A DNA stretch of 64,000 nucleotides, from positions 7,936,001 to 8,000,000 of the forward strand of contig CP085826.1 in assembly GCA_020809705.1 (NCBI GenBank), given 5' to 3'. Positions within the stretch are counted from its first letter, which is position 1. Each line of letters starts with the position of its first letter. This document shows positions 1 to 11,241 of this stretch, one piece after another. The position numbers were made by a program, and so were the translations under genes. Source of the stretch: Calonectria ilicicola. Its lineage: Eukaryota > Ascomycota > Sordariomycetes > Hypocreales > Nectriaceae. A model generated the notes under the pieces. The model was not told the origin of the DNA, ran no database searches, and saw only the letters and a program-made list of their open reading frames with translations.

Positions 1-3000
1 GGCTCTGCACAACCACCATCTGGACAATATTTGTCAAAGTCCTCCGGCTTTTTCAGCTCTAGCGTCCGTTCTGGGTGGCGCTGACAGGTGACTGGAACAC
101 CATCGAACAAATAATTCTTCTCTTTCAAAGCTGAAAAATATTCCGTCCACATGGCGCCTCCCTTTTTGCTCTTCATAAATGTAAACATATTTCCAAAGAG
201 CACCATGCCGCTTTTCGCTCGTGACATGAGTACCACCAAGCGCTCACGGGCAATCAAAAAGCCAATGTCACCTGAGGCATTGTTTCTTGTGAGTGAAACG
301 ATAACAATGTCGCATTCCTCTCCTTGGTAGTTGTCTGTAATTTTTATTAGTATCATCTCATGTCTTTCGTCAATACAGAGACTAACCAATCGTAGATAAT
401 CGAAGAGACTTCTTTTTGACCTCAGCCTCAGCCTTCGACATCAAGCCCGCCCGAACCAGGTCATGCGAATCGAGGTCATTGAGATACGGATCATTCTCCG
501 TTTGCAATATTTCCTTCAACAGGAATAGTTGGCCAAGGTATGGGGTTAAGATGACCATGTTTTCTGATTTGTATCCTTGTTGTCCCAAGTAACGAACAAG
601 TTTCATGACCATTTTTGCTTCGTAGTGGTTTCTTTTACTTGCCTTGGAAGTTGGATCCCATCTTTCACCTCCTCCATTCAGCTCTTCTTCATGGTTTTCG
701 TGATTCACAAAACTGATCCGACTTTTGAGACCCAAAACTGGTTTCCTATCCCGAGTTTTGGGGGCGTCTTTAAGCTCGGGGTAGGCTAAAATGCGGGAGA
801 AGTGCGAAATTTCGGGGTGGCACCGATATTGTTCATGCAAAGTGGTAAACTGGTGTCCTTGCAAAATCAGTCTCTCAAAAAGGGAAACATTCAGGTCATA
901 TCCTTCTCCCTTTTCTTTTGAAAGCTTGAAGTTGTTGATTTTCGGTCTGAGTTGTTTGTGGTCTCCGATCAGAACGAGTTGTTTGACTGACGAGCTCATT
1001 GCTGCGATGACATGAGCTTCCAAAATCTCGCCGACTTCCTCAACTAGGATGACATTAGGATTCGCAGTTGCAATAATGGACTGATATTTCGCTGCTGCGG
1101 TTGTGGTGCATGCAATTATTCTTTTGCTTTCGAGAATTCGGCGGTCTCTCTGGTTGTAGGTGCTCTGGATGTTGGACTGCAGCTGGTTGAAAGATCGACT
1201 CAATTCAACAAATTGCTCAATCTGTTCTTTGCGAATATCTTGGCACCATTCAAATATCAGATTTTGCCTTTGTTCAAAAGGAATTGCCCAAACTAAAGCT
1301 GCCGAGTAGTCTAGGGACTGGATAACGGCTTCAAGAAGCTGATGATAGTGGCCCTCTGCCCAGTAATTGAACAAATCGTCTGTAGTGAGACTTTTGTTTT
1401 TGGCGCCAACAACCTGGAAGCCATTTTCCAATTCAGGTAGCTGAAATGCTCTCCAAAATGCAGGGTCTTTGTCTGAAAATTCCAGATATTCGAGAATTTC
1501 ACTAGCAGGGAATCGAGATCTGGCGAGATTCGCGCCAATACTTTGAAGTTGGTCCTTGATTGATGACATATTCTTTGTGTCGGAATTGATTATCGATTTC
1601 TCTTCTCTCGTCAGCCAAAACTTTGACTCTTTGCAGAGGTTTTTAAGCAATGTTGGTTCAGTAGCTGTTGTGGCCTTTGAACCAAGCCTCACAATATCCG
1701 ACATTTGGACGCCAATTTCCATCAACTCCTCCGCAAACTGATCTAGAGCATGATTCGTGTAGCTCAAAACCAATATACGATAGTCGGTCAACTTGACCAG
1801 CATCAAAATTATTAGAGCACCAATAAACGACTTGCCCGTCCCAGGGGGTCCTTGGATCTGAGCAACCTCCTCCTTGAGTCCATGAATCAGAGACTCAAGT
1901 TGTGCGTCTTGCACGAGGATGTCCTCTTTTGCACCCATCTTCTGGCGAATTCTCGTAGCCTCGCCTTTTTCGTATGCCAATTCCAACTTCTCAATCATGC
2001 TTGCCAGCTGTGGTGGAGGTTGATATGTGTTGGTTTGGTGCGCTGGATCTACAATATGCTCCTCTAGCGGGAAGTCGCCCATCTCCTTCAAACGCTTCAA
2101 AATTGGTTCGTAGGCAAACATTGGGGTGTCGACGACTATAAATCTCAGAGAATCCCTTTTCGGGCCCTGAAGTGCTGTCAAGGCCTTTTTCAATTCCTCG
2201 GGGTTCTCAAACTTCATTCCCATCACTGGAGGTGTCTTGCAAAGTAACGATAGATCTCGAATGAGCGATCCAAATGCAACAATATTTTGGTCGCAACAAA
2301 GAGCTCCAATTGGAGAGCTATACAGGGAAATATGTAGTTTTGCCAGGTGCGCTTTCTTGGCTGCTGGCGTCGTTGCACTTTTGGGGAAAAAGGGGTCCTT
2401 GCCGCATTCCACGTACAAGGTGAAAGCCTCCGTTGTTTTCGTATCCTTGTCGCTGATAGTGACTTGCTTAAAATTATCCAAAGGCTTGGTTCTTCTTTTT
2501 CCATGTTTTTTCTTCATGGAAGTTTGGAGATCTTCTCTCAACTCAGCAAGCATATCCTCCCTCAATAGACGAAAGAGCCAGTCTCGATAGGCCCGTGCTC
2601 GATCTTCCATTGGCACTTGGAACACGTCGTGAGGACGCTGCAGAAAGGGTTCTTGAGAAGACACAAGCTCATCTGTTGTGGGATGAATTGAGATTTTTCG
2701 GAAATCTTCAAAGTCGTTGTCGTGCCTTCCCCCGGGTTGAGTCATGCTCTCTGCACTAGTCACTGAGCCGGAAGCGAAAACTTGAATCATCTTCTTGATC
2801 CGATAAGCTATCTTTCGCACTTCGTTTGATGGGGATTGGAGCAGTGAGTTGTTTTGCATCAGAGCTTTAACATCCTCCAAATGGTCACTAAGTCTTGCAT
2901 CACGAATAGAAACTATTCGGAGGCAAATCCAAGCAAAGATCTCTAAAGCAGCGCCATCGAGTTTACTGCCATGATAAACTCTCAACAAGGCATCCCAAAA

Positions 3001-3351
3001 TATTTTTGGAACAAGAATCGCAAAGAGAATCTGCTGAAGAAATAATCCATTGTTGAGCGATTCGATTTTCGGATCCGAAAAGGTTTTGATGAAGGGTAGC
3101 GCCGACGAAACAATGAAGATAGGATCTAGGGAAGTGCGAACCGAGAATTCAAGAGCCCCGATTCCTTTGGTACTTGAAAGAATAACCTCTACATATTTCG
3201 TAGCGCTATTCTGGCTGCAGTAGGCCTCCGAAGCACTAAAGAATTGCTTGGCACTATGAGTGTCTTTAATCTGCCTTTTATCATTCACGAAGTCGTAGAA
3301 CAGGTTGGCCAATCTCTTGAGACGAGAGTCAAAAGCGGGATTAGAGGCCAT
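1..3351 (-). CDS. NFX1/ZNFX1-type superfamily 1 RNA helicase (3' part outside window)
   Basis: Start ATG at 3351. The first exon (387-3351) encodes about 988 residues, and the gene continues after a 52-nt intron (335-386; donor GTTAGT, branch TACTAAT, acceptor ACAG) to the window edge. Near residue 500 lies a Walker A, QGPPGTGKS. It is followed by a Walker-B-like VEEVGE, then GDHKQLRP and EQYRCHPE, which are SF1 helicase motifs of the AAA_11/AAA_12 (Upf1-like) class. Splicing joins LSTI to DNYQGEE, the conserved motif V region, and then LMSRAKSG (motif VI). The last visible residues include a Cys/His-rich CPDGGC, the beginning of the NF-X1-type zinc fingers known from fungal NFX1 helicases. 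The N-terminal 450 residues match nothing I recognise. In ZNFX1 relatives the role is in RNA silencing or RNA surveillance; that role here is inferred from family. Confidence 0.9.
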
Positions 3352-4689
3352 AATGTCGGGTTTTAATCGGTAGTTGTGGCCAGAAACACCAGTATGGAGA
3401 ACAAGTATTGGTGAAAGGTGAGTGTCGAACAGAAACCGATGTCAGATCTCTTGCGGCCTTTATACGCAGTCATTCGTTTCAAGGCTTCCCAAGGTGTCGA
3501 CTCCGCACTATCAAGGCACCCAATACTTTGCATAGCAACAGAATACAAGGCCAATTAGAAGAAGAGCGCAAGTGCACATTCAGTCAAAACTGGGCTGGGT
3601 GGTATGTTTGGAATGCGTTGATTGGCTGCGGGGTTACTTCGCGATAATGGCGATAGGCCTCCTGCATGATAGTCCATACAATGGCAGTGATGAGCGTAAA
3701 CATGTGATGACTGGCGCGGCCCAAGGCGCTCCTTTGGTGACATGGCATTTTTTCTTTGGTTGACCAACGCGTCGCGTCCATCCTTATGGACGGCCTCTTG
3801 TGTGGTTTGGGCGGTTCGCCATAGGCGACAGCCATTGCAAGGCAAAACGAACGCTGCCCCTCAGCAAGGACACAACTAGGTACGAAATGACGAATGATCA
3901 ATTAAAAATGATACCATATGAAATCACAGTCTTCGCATGTAGCCTTCGTCTTGTTGTGGTGAGTGATTGACGCCATCGAAACAGTACAATACACCTTTTG
4001 AAAGCTTGTGTCCGCCCGTGCGACCTCTTCGTCCACCCAAAAAACTTGACTCCCTCGAAACAGTAATTGCTGGCAAATAAAAACAACTGTAAATAAATAA
4101 AGAAAATTATTTATTTGCATCTGAATCATTTTTAATATTTATTTATAATTTTCATATTTTTTTAATTGAAAGAAAGCAGGAAGCAGAGGAGCACAAATTT
4201 CCACGCATTATGTTGCACTGTATCCGTATCCCTCCAGATGTCAGATTCACACCCGCCAGAATATGATCTCCAAACGGACATGGCTATTGCTCTGCACATT
4301 GCAGACCAAAGCAACGAAGAATTTACGGTCGCATTTGACAGCAATTCCACTGCCATTGAATCTACTACGCTATGACAGGCTTATTTTTTTTCCCTCTCCT
4401 CTCGCTTAATCCTGATTGCCCACTCACCTTTGAGCGACGATTGCTGGGCCTAAACCGCTGACTGACTCTGCAGCCTATTGGTGGTGCGCAGAACCAGTAC
4501 TCATAATAATGATTGATCGTTCGTAGCCAGAAGATAGCACTTTTGGAGGATCCTCAATATGGAACACGCAAAAGAAAACGACTCACTTCAGATTCCGAGA
4601 AAAGACCAAAAACATGCCCTAATCTCTCGCACAAGACCTATGGGGCGGTTGTGCTCTGACTTTTCCATCAAGCGGGTCCAAGACCCTCA
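3352..4689. other. intergenic region, no clear gene
   Basis: This is the upstream region of the helicase. The part from 4080 to 4160 is very AT-rich. One short open frame at 4238-4375 (+, 45 codons, acidic, begins MSDSHPPEYD) starts right after a CCTCCAG that resembles a splice acceptor, so it could be an exon or a relic. I see no domain in it. Other frames here are short and unconvincing. Confidence 0.4.
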
Positions 4690-4791
4690 GGTGAGATGGC
4701 CGAGTTGGTTATGGCGTCAGGTTAAGGTCACCTTAACAACCGATAATTCCTGATGGAGCAATCCTCCTGGGTTCAAGTCCCAGTCTCATCA
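4690..4791 (+). tRNA. tRNA-Leu(AAG): tRNA-Leu (anticodon AAG) with a 20-nt intron
   Basis: Cloverleaf read by hand. The acceptor arms are GGTGAGA (4690-4696) and TCTCATC with discriminator A at 4791; one G-U pair. The D arm is GCC/GGC with the GTTGGTTA loop. The anticodon stem is TCAGG/CCTGA (4717-4721, 4749-4753), with anticodon AAG at 4724-4726. A type II variable arm GGAG-CAAT-CCTCC follows, then the T arm CTGGG-TTCAAGT-CCCAG. The 20-nt intron (4728-4747) sits one base after the anticodon, the canonical place. It contains CCTTAA, which can pair with the anticodon TTAAGG. The mature length of 82 nt is normal for tRNA-Leu. A TTTTC/TTTTT tract right after the gene is a Pol III terminator. Confidence 0.95.
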
Positions 4792-6229
4792 TTTTCTTTT
4801 TATTGTTTTTTGGAATGATTGGAGAGGGATGGAGGTGGTGGGCGTGGTGTTTTTTTGGTCGGGATGTGTTGTGATGATTACCCTAAAGTGCGGATGGGAC
4901 ATGCATGGAGGGGGGAACAGCGCTATGTTTTGATGGTATAGGAAGAGGAAAATTGATAATATGAGCATCTATGATTTATTTTCTACTGGGTGGGTGGTTT
5001 GGTGGTCAATGGCTCTCGCAGCAAGCCAAGGTTGGACTCATTACTGGTCACCATCACTCTCATTCATCATACTGCCATCATGATTTTTTTTTTTGCTTGA
5101 CATCCACTCAACACGCTAACCCTTATTGGGATCAGGTTGCACGTGCATCCAACAAGTAAATGTGTGGAGGCGGCGATTCCCAAACATGGAAAGGAAAGCT
5201 GGATGACAGCGGTTGGCCGTTTCCAGGTGTCCGGTTAATAGGGATCGCTGAGGTATACGCCGTCATTTCATCACTCGTTCTGAGTGGAAGGGAGGAGATA
5301 TCAGCGGTGCCAGTAATTGTATGTGGCCTGATGCAAGGTCATATTCTGCTCAATGCCTTTGACCTTGGTTTGTCAGATACTGCTGCAGTATGCATTGCTC
5401 AGGTCTCTGCAGAAGCATCACGATAATGTATTATTTTAACGTGATTGCTTCACGTATCCTGGTGTAGCCAAATGAGACGCTTATTCTCAACAAGCTTCTG
5501 GCCCCACAGACTTAAAAAATCCCGAAAGCTACTAACCGCGCGAGGGTGCGAGGTCTCGTGTTTTTTTCGTATGTGGTTCTTGGGCTTTCGGGCTCTCATA
5601 GAGATTGCTTTCATCGTGGGCTATCAAGCCTAAAATATAGGCATAGGAGACATGTATGTATTCCAACTCAATCTGTCACGATTTGGCCAGTGCCGCCAGT
5701 GCCGTGAATCCTGCGCATTGACCCCTGATCCAACTCTCTACAGCTGAGACGTACAAAGAGCGAGAGTACCAAGCTGAACCACGGTGAGCGCTTCTTTGCG
5801 ACTGCTGGTGTGGATTGGACGGCAGCAAGACACGATGTATATGTGCAATTGTTTGGATGGAGTGCTCAAAGGCCGCTCAATGACAATGTGTGCAAGGGTT
5901 GCAATAACGAACAGAAAGACCATCATTCCACGCTCAGCTCAATTAAAATCAATCCTCGACGAGCGAGCCAATCGATTGAAACATTTCAGGGCATTTGTCC
6001 ACTGCCGGACCCACAAGGCTCAATCCGGCCAAAACCTACGTAAGCCCTTTTGGGACAAGATTAAGGAGCACATCACAATCGTTCATCTCGGGCGCGTGCC
6101 GCGTAATGCAGCGGTGCAGTGCATAGCCCCAAGCCAAGTGGCCATCTCATCTATCTACGCATCTATCTCACTTAAGAGCCAGCCTACAAGCACCTCTATT
6201 TGCACCAAGCAAGCCCAGCTCGGGATGCC
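4792..6229. other. intergenic region, nothing supported beyond the tRNA terminator
   Basis: The first bases (4792-4803) are the T-rich Pol III terminator of the tRNA. The remainder has short frames on both strands with no domain, no plausible intron structure and no conserved start context. The last few hundred bases are the likely promoter and leader of the glycosyltransferase gene. Confidence 0.4.
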
Positions 6230-7415
6230 ATGATGATGCTGTGTTTCCAGAGACTGCTCCCGTCGCGCGCCGTCACGGTCCTCGTCTGGCTGTGCATCGC
6301 CGTCTTCATCTTCGTGAGCACAAGCGCCGTCAGGGGGCCCCGCACCTACGCGTCTGCGCCCACCATTCACGATGTTGAGCCAAGAAACTGCTCGCTGGTC
6401 AAGTCAAGGCCGCCGGCCACCATCGACAGTGTGGGCATAGCACCGCCTCTGTCGCCAGCTGAGCTGCTGTGTCGCCCCCCATCCTCCAACACCGCTGCCG
6501 TGCCCAAGCTGTTCCACCAGAGCTGGAAGACGCCAGAGCTGCCCGCAAAGTTCCAGCGATGGAGCAACTCGTGTCGCAAGCAGCATCCCGACTGGGAGTG
6601 GGTGCTGTGGACGGATGAGGACAACCTGCGCCTGGTCCAGCAGCACTTCCCCTGGCTCCTCGACACCTTTTTGAAGCTGCCCGGGCCCATCTACCGGGCC
6701 GACCTGGCGAGGAATTTGTACATGCACCAGTTTGGCGGGTGAGTTAGTGCATCATCATCACAATCAAGATGTTTTTCTTTTTTTAATTGCTGGTCGCATG
6801 TATGCTAATTGCCCTCTCACCAGCGTGTATGCAGATTTGGACACTGAATGTCTCCGCCCTGTGTCTCACGCCCTCAGCGAACATGGTGTCGTATTTTCAG
6901 ACGCCAGCAACCCTGCCCCAAAGGAGGCCAGCGCCCAGGACAGGATGGCCTTTTTCGGGCGCATGGGCCAAGATGAGGACTTCAGCGGCAGCCTTCCCAA
7001 CGCCTGGATGGCTTCATCTCCTGGCCATTCATTCTTCCTGCTGCCCTTAAAAATGGCCGAGGCAGAAATGGCAAAGGACCGCTCATTTTTACAGAAGCTG
7101 TGGTCTCCGTACCCCTCTGCAGAGCAGCTGACTGGGCCCGGTGCCCTGCGCAAGACCATTCTGGAGTACACCTCCCACGATGAAAAGGACAAGGTTATTT
7201 TGCTGCCAGAGCACTCGGTTTATCCATTCAATTGGAACTCGGGCAATGATTTGCGCGCCGTGTGCTCGGCCGAGCAGAGCAGTTTTGACGAGCGCCAGTG
7301 CAAAACAACCCTGGAAGTGGACGCCAAAGGTAGTATCTCAATCACCTACTGGAGTCATACCCACAGAGGAAAGGGATCGAATACGAAGAATATCGACAAC
7401 ATTAGCCATGATTAA
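6230..7415 (+). CDS. GT32-family glycosyltransferase (OCH1/MIPC-synthase-like, type II membrane)
   Basis: Two exons, 6230-6738 and 6824-7415 (366 aa), with an 85-nt intron (GTGAGT...CTCACCAG; GCTAAT branch). The start is chosen at the first of three consecutive ATGs (6230, 6233, 6236). Residues about 12-27 are a single hydrophobic signal anchor (VLVWLCIAVFIF), so the enzyme should sit in the Golgi/ER with its catalytic side in the lumen. The catalytic domain begins at FHQSWKTPELP and continues with WTDEDN. Splicing creates YADLDTE, the metal-binding DXD motif of the GT32 sugar-binding domain. The C-terminal SITYWSHT is typical of the family. GT32 enzymes transfer mannose or other sugars to glycans or inositol phosphoceramide; the acceptor cannot be told from sequence. 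The final 14 residues after the conserved end are probably unconserved. Confidence 0.88.
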
Positions 7416-8600
7416 TTGAATGATTTTACGCTGCCCCCAAGTTGGTTATTTTTTCAAGGTGAATCGAACCGCAGCATCAAGTATATTCCATGCGTTGCAT
7501 AACTGGCGATGGCGATATTCTACATGTGGCATCCGCGCCAGACTTCCTTCAACTGTAATGAAACAACGAGAGAATGCCTCAGGACACAGCTGCCAGATGA
7601 TGCATCACAACTGAGGCCTTTATCCCGCCACATACGATACTATGTATAGAAATTTGCCATCTTCAACCTCCAATAAAGAGCAAGGCGATCACTGAGCTAT
7701 GACGGCGCTGCAGGCCGCGGCGCCATCAACTTCAGCCCCGTGATTCGCTACGGCGTCCTCTCCATCTCCACACTCGTGGTAAGCCGGGCCTTCATCCTCC
7801 CGCAACTCCAAGCTTGTGGCGCTCTAAATGTGCCGTGGCTTTTTTTTGTACGGTATGAGGCATCCCTTTTCTCGGAATCCCGGCACCGTCAATTCATTAG
7901 GTTTTCTTCTCATGGTCGCCACTCTCTTCCTATTAGCAAGCGGCATGGTCCAAGTCACAGAGCGGAAGGAATGGCGCGACTGCTGAATCGCCTGATTTCA
8001 GCCTCCAACGTCAAGGATTTGATAAGCCAGTAAGCTTAATTACTTGGTTAGGATCGGTTCTCATGGCTGCGGGCGCACGGATCGAGATTAAGATCTTTTG
8101 GTGGATGCATCGTATTCTGATGACGTCGGCGGGACCTAGCTAAATTTCTCCCTTCCCCGGCTCACCCATGTAAGTACATGGGGGGGGAATACGCGGTATG
8201 CGAAATAGGCGGAGGACTTGCACGTTTGGGCTGGAACTGCCTCAGTGGCTAGCTTCTATTCGTACTTTAGTCAAATGCATGTCTTACTGGCAACAGCAGT
8301 AGAGACAGCAAGCAGTCAATGCAGTCCACTCAAGGCCGCAGTAGATGATCGACAAGGTTATTTTTAGCTTGTTTGTGACGAACGTCATGTAAGATGCGGC
8401 CAAAAGTACTTCCCGTGATGCTTTTCAGCCATATGAGCCAGCATGAGCCATCGTTGGCGTAGCCCTGATCATCTATAAAGTGGGTGATAGCCTGTCGCCA
8501 AACCCTCCGTGGTGGTGCAAGATACTTTACATACCCAATACCCAATACCCAATACTGGACAACAAACACTCAACAAATTCTACATTTTATCTCAGCTATA
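7416..8600. other. intergenic region with a GC-rich coding-like fragment
   Basis: Mostly without genes. A GC-rich segment at about 7703-7790 (+) reads GRGAINFSPVIRYGVLSIS and ends in a donor-like GTAAGC, but has no start and no partner exon. It may be a decayed exon. From 8330 on, the sequence is probably the promoter and leader of the secreted-protein gene at 8601. Confidence 0.4.
8533..8553. repeat. three tandem copies of ACCCAAT
   Basis: A perfect 7-bp unit repeated three times, about 50-70 bp before the ATG of the secreted-protein gene, so in its core promoter or 5' leader. Confidence 0.8.
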
Positions 8601-9179
8601 ATGCATCTCATCAATCTCCTCAAAGTTTCTGCTCTCCTGTCCCTCACAGGTGTTGCTTCGGTTTCTGGAGCAAAGCAGATTGATAGACCTGCCACAAAAG
8701 ACTCCACCATCTTGCGCTCTACTGTCAGCTGCCCAAATTGTCCGGAGCGAAACTGTTACAAGTGCACCCTCGGCCACAACAACACCCTCCAGGCCAATAC
8801 TGGAGGTCTCGCCTACGTCCAGAGCCTTGTTGGGTTTGAGCTTCCAGTGAGCCCTTCAACCGTCAAAAAGTGCACTGTGCAGTTCCCTGCTTTTGTTAAG
8901 CCGCTGCAATACGAAGTCAACGTGACATTTGCTCGCGCTCAATCATCCAACTGGGATGAGTCCACTGTGGATGGAGAAAATGCACCTGCGGCTGGTGCAA
9001 TTTTCAACACGGTGACGGTTCCCGCATACAACAACCTAGGACCTGTCGACATCACCCCGGCCTGCAAAGCTGCTAGCTATGGCCAGTTTTCCATCTACGT
9101 GGGTACTCAGTTTGGCAGCATCGAGATTTGGTCCAAGGACTCAGGAAACCCGGCTATTTTGCACACCTATAAAAAATGA
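8601..9179 (+). CDS. small secreted protein, CBM96/DNRLRE-like domain (tentative)
   Basis: A single exon of 192 aa. The ATG at 8601 is chosen because it gives an immediate signal peptide (hydrophobic LINLLKVSALLSLTGVASVS, cleavage near residue 23); the open frame runs further upstream but without this feature. The mature protein has a Cys cluster (SCPNCPERNCYKC) and then a beta-rich domain with conserved-looking stretches LVGFELPV, CTVQFPAF, SSNWDE and DSGNPAILH. The pattern of ATKDSTILRST followed by GFELP and a C-terminal DSGNPA recalls secreted fungal proteins with carbohydrate-binding (CBM96/DNRLRE) beta-sandwich domains. That assignment rests on pattern recall, not on a search. Extracellular location is well supported; ligand unknown. 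Confidence 0.8.
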   Translation: MHLINLLKVSALLSLTGVASVSGAKQIDRPATKDSTILRSTVSCPNCPERNCYKCTLGHNNTLQANTGGLAYVQSLVGFELPVSPSTVKKCTVQFPAFVKPLQYEVNVTFARAQSSNWDESTVDGENAPAAGAIFNTVTVPAYNNLGPVDITPACKAASYGQFSIYVGTQFGSIEIWSKDSGNPAILHTYKK

Positions 9180-9740
9180 TCAACGCCCTGATGTTGCGGG
9201 AGGGGACCTTTAAGCCAGTGGCATTTTTATTTCTTTCTTTGGGATGATATCGTGATTATCTCCCTCTTTCTTTCATCTTTCATATTTAACGCAATGAACA
9301 AGTAGATAGTTGATACACATGAGAGTATCACATGAAGCAATGAATTTATAATTACCACGAGCAATACTGGCCAGAGTATATCCTGAACCGTGAATGAAAT
9401 ATATATCCTTAATGACCAATGTCGCAAATCCATAACCAAGGACTGCTGTTATTCTTGATTCGCTCGCGCCCGGCCGAGATGGCGGCGGTTGCCGATAAGA
9501 GGTGGGGCAGCATCCTTATCTCGGCCGCGGGGGAGTTGGGGATGTGATGAGGGCTCGGCCGTGGATACTAAGCCATCACTACATAGCGTCGTAAAAACAT
9601 AAATATTTATCCTATTCATCGGAGAGAGATGATTATTTAAATGGCGACGAAAAATCGCTACTTCTCTTAAGAAAAGCCCGAGAATTCACAGTCAATCTAC
9701 CAAGAGTCCAGCCGTTTCCAAACTTTGTCAAGAACACAAA
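9180..9740. other. intergenic region with a GC-rich inverted repeat
   Basis: Terminator region of the secreted protein, then the promoter of the oxygenase gene. It holds the GATA-containing hairpin at 9471-9527 listed separately. No gene seen. Confidence 0.4.
9471..9527. promoter_or_regulatory. nested inverted repeat with two opposed GATA motifs
   Basis: The arms are CGGCCGAGAT (9471-9480) and ATCTCGGCCG (9518-9527), a perfect 10-bp inverted repeat. Inside them CGATAAG and CCTTATC face each other. It lies about 215 bp before the start of the 2-oxoglutarate oxygenase gene. GATA-type sites (HGATAR) are bound by nitrogen and light regulators in fungi. A regulatory role is inferred from position and motif only. 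Confidence 0.35.
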
Positions 9741-10906
9741 ATGGGAATACCAAGCATTGATTTTTCTGGTATGTGTGATCAGGAGTATATCAGGAACACA
9801 ATTATAACTGGGTATAGCTGCAAACGGGTCGGACCCATCCGAGAGGCAGCGTCTCATAGATGAAGTCCGGAATGCTTGCCAGAACCACGGTTTCTTTCAG
9901 CTTACTGGTCATGGCGTATCCCAGTCTCTCCTTGATGAAGCTATTGAGCAGACAAAGGCCTTCTTTAATCTCCCCTTGGAAGTAAAAGAGAAGTATGACA
10001 AAAGTAATTTTGCCATTGGTTTGGATTAATGAGACAGAATCCTGACCTGTATTTTAGACATTGGGGGGTTTCACAGAGGCTATGAGCGCTTGCGAGCCCA
10101 AAACTTTGAGAAAAAGACAGAAGGCGACCTCAAAGAAGGTTACTATTTTGGCCTTGACCTTCCACTCGACCATCCCAAAGTGGTAGCTGGGACGTTCAAC
10201 TTGGGCCCGAACAAGTATCCCCAGGAGATGGAAGATGCAGCCAAATTCCGACAGGTTATGGATCAGTACTTTGATGCAATGCGCAAACTGGCAGAGAACA
10301 TATTCCACATAATCTGCGAAACTCTACAAACTGGTAATGACTGGGTTTCGGAATTCGTCGAAACACCCATTGCCACTCTGAGACTTTTGCATTACCCACC
10401 TCAGGCCCCAAGCGCCTCTGAATGGGAGAGAGGTAGCTCAAATCCTTTTCTTTTTAGAGCTGCGGCAAATAATTAACTATTTGGCAGGCATTGGCGCACA
10501 TACTGATTTTGGTGCTATAACCATTCTTTTGCAAGACATGGTCGGAGGTTTGCAGGTCTGGGATCGTTCAGAATCTCACTGGAGCAATGTTGAACCAACT
10601 CGAGGCGCTCTGGTTGTAAATTTGGGTAATTTGATGATGCGATGGACCAATGACAGATACCTCTCAAACCTTCACCGTGTCATAAACAAATCTGGCGAGG
10701 AGAGATACAGCATCCCCTTCTTTTTCTCAGGGAACCCGGATTTTCTGGTCCAATGCTTCTCAAGCTACCAGAATGGTCAGGATGGTCCGAAATATGCACC
10801 TGTTACAGTTGGGGATTGGATTGCAGCTCGGTATGCCGATACATACAATACATCTGAGGAAAGGGCCGCTGGAGAATTGTCCGTGGAAGCAAAGACGGCA
10901 TTTTGA
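9741..10906 (+). CDS. 2-oxoglutarate/Fe(II)-dependent dioxygenase (isopenicillin-N-synthase-like)
   Basis: Four exons, 9741-9768, 9818-10003, 10058-10432 and 10488-10906, give 335 aa. Introns of 49, 54 and 55 nt all have GT-AG ends and keep the frame. The N-terminal DIOX_N part includes ACQNHGFFQLTGHG. The catalytic double-stranded beta-helix carries the Fe(II) triad H201-x-D203 (AHTDFGAITIL) and H259 (NLHRVIN), and the 2-oxoglutarate-binding R269 in RYSIPFF. Length and order match the IPNS/gibberellin-oxidase-like family, cytosolic enzymes that hydroxylate, desaturate or ring-close small molecules. No biosynthetic partners lie next to it, so the substrate is unknown. The first exon codes only nine residues. 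Confidence 0.9.
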
Positions 10907-11153
10907 AGTGTATAATAGTATTTAAAGATGAGACGCCGCATGCTATTAATGCAATATAGTGTCACTTCAACAACTATAGTCCTTCATTTTATGGTTTCCG
11001 CATCTTGATGAAGTAAGTCCACGAGTCCCACTCTCTCGCTGGTGCCTGAAAACGAACCCGACTAACACAACCAACAGTACCAGAAGTGGATCGACTCTAG
11101 GCTGGTCTGCGGCTTCAATTGGCCAGTTGATCGAACTACTAATCAGTACGGTG

Positions 11154-11160
11154 TATAAAA
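11154..11160 (+). promoter_or_regulatory. TATA box of the F-box gene
   Basis: TATAAAA lies 82 bp before the ATG at 11242 and only 7 bp before an in-frame ATG at 11167. Transcription starting about 30 bp downstream would exclude the earlier ATG, which supports the shorter protein. Confidence 0.45.
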
Positions 11161-11241
11161 TTCCGTATGCATCGCGCTCATGAGTTTCAACTACTTGTCG
11201 ATCCCGTTCACCGCTACAATTTACCAAATTCACCGTTAATA

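Noticed and set aside
335..400. Apparent frameshift in the helicase: the long frame stops at 382 while the next frame continues with helicase motifs
   Set aside because: A 52-nt intron with a proper donor, TACTAAT branch and ACAG acceptor joins LSTI to DNYQGEE exactly, so no frameshift is needed.
5784..6233. 149-codon plus-strand frame before the GT32 gene
   Set aside because: Composition is not coding-like and it overlaps the leader and start of the glycosyltransferase in a different frame.
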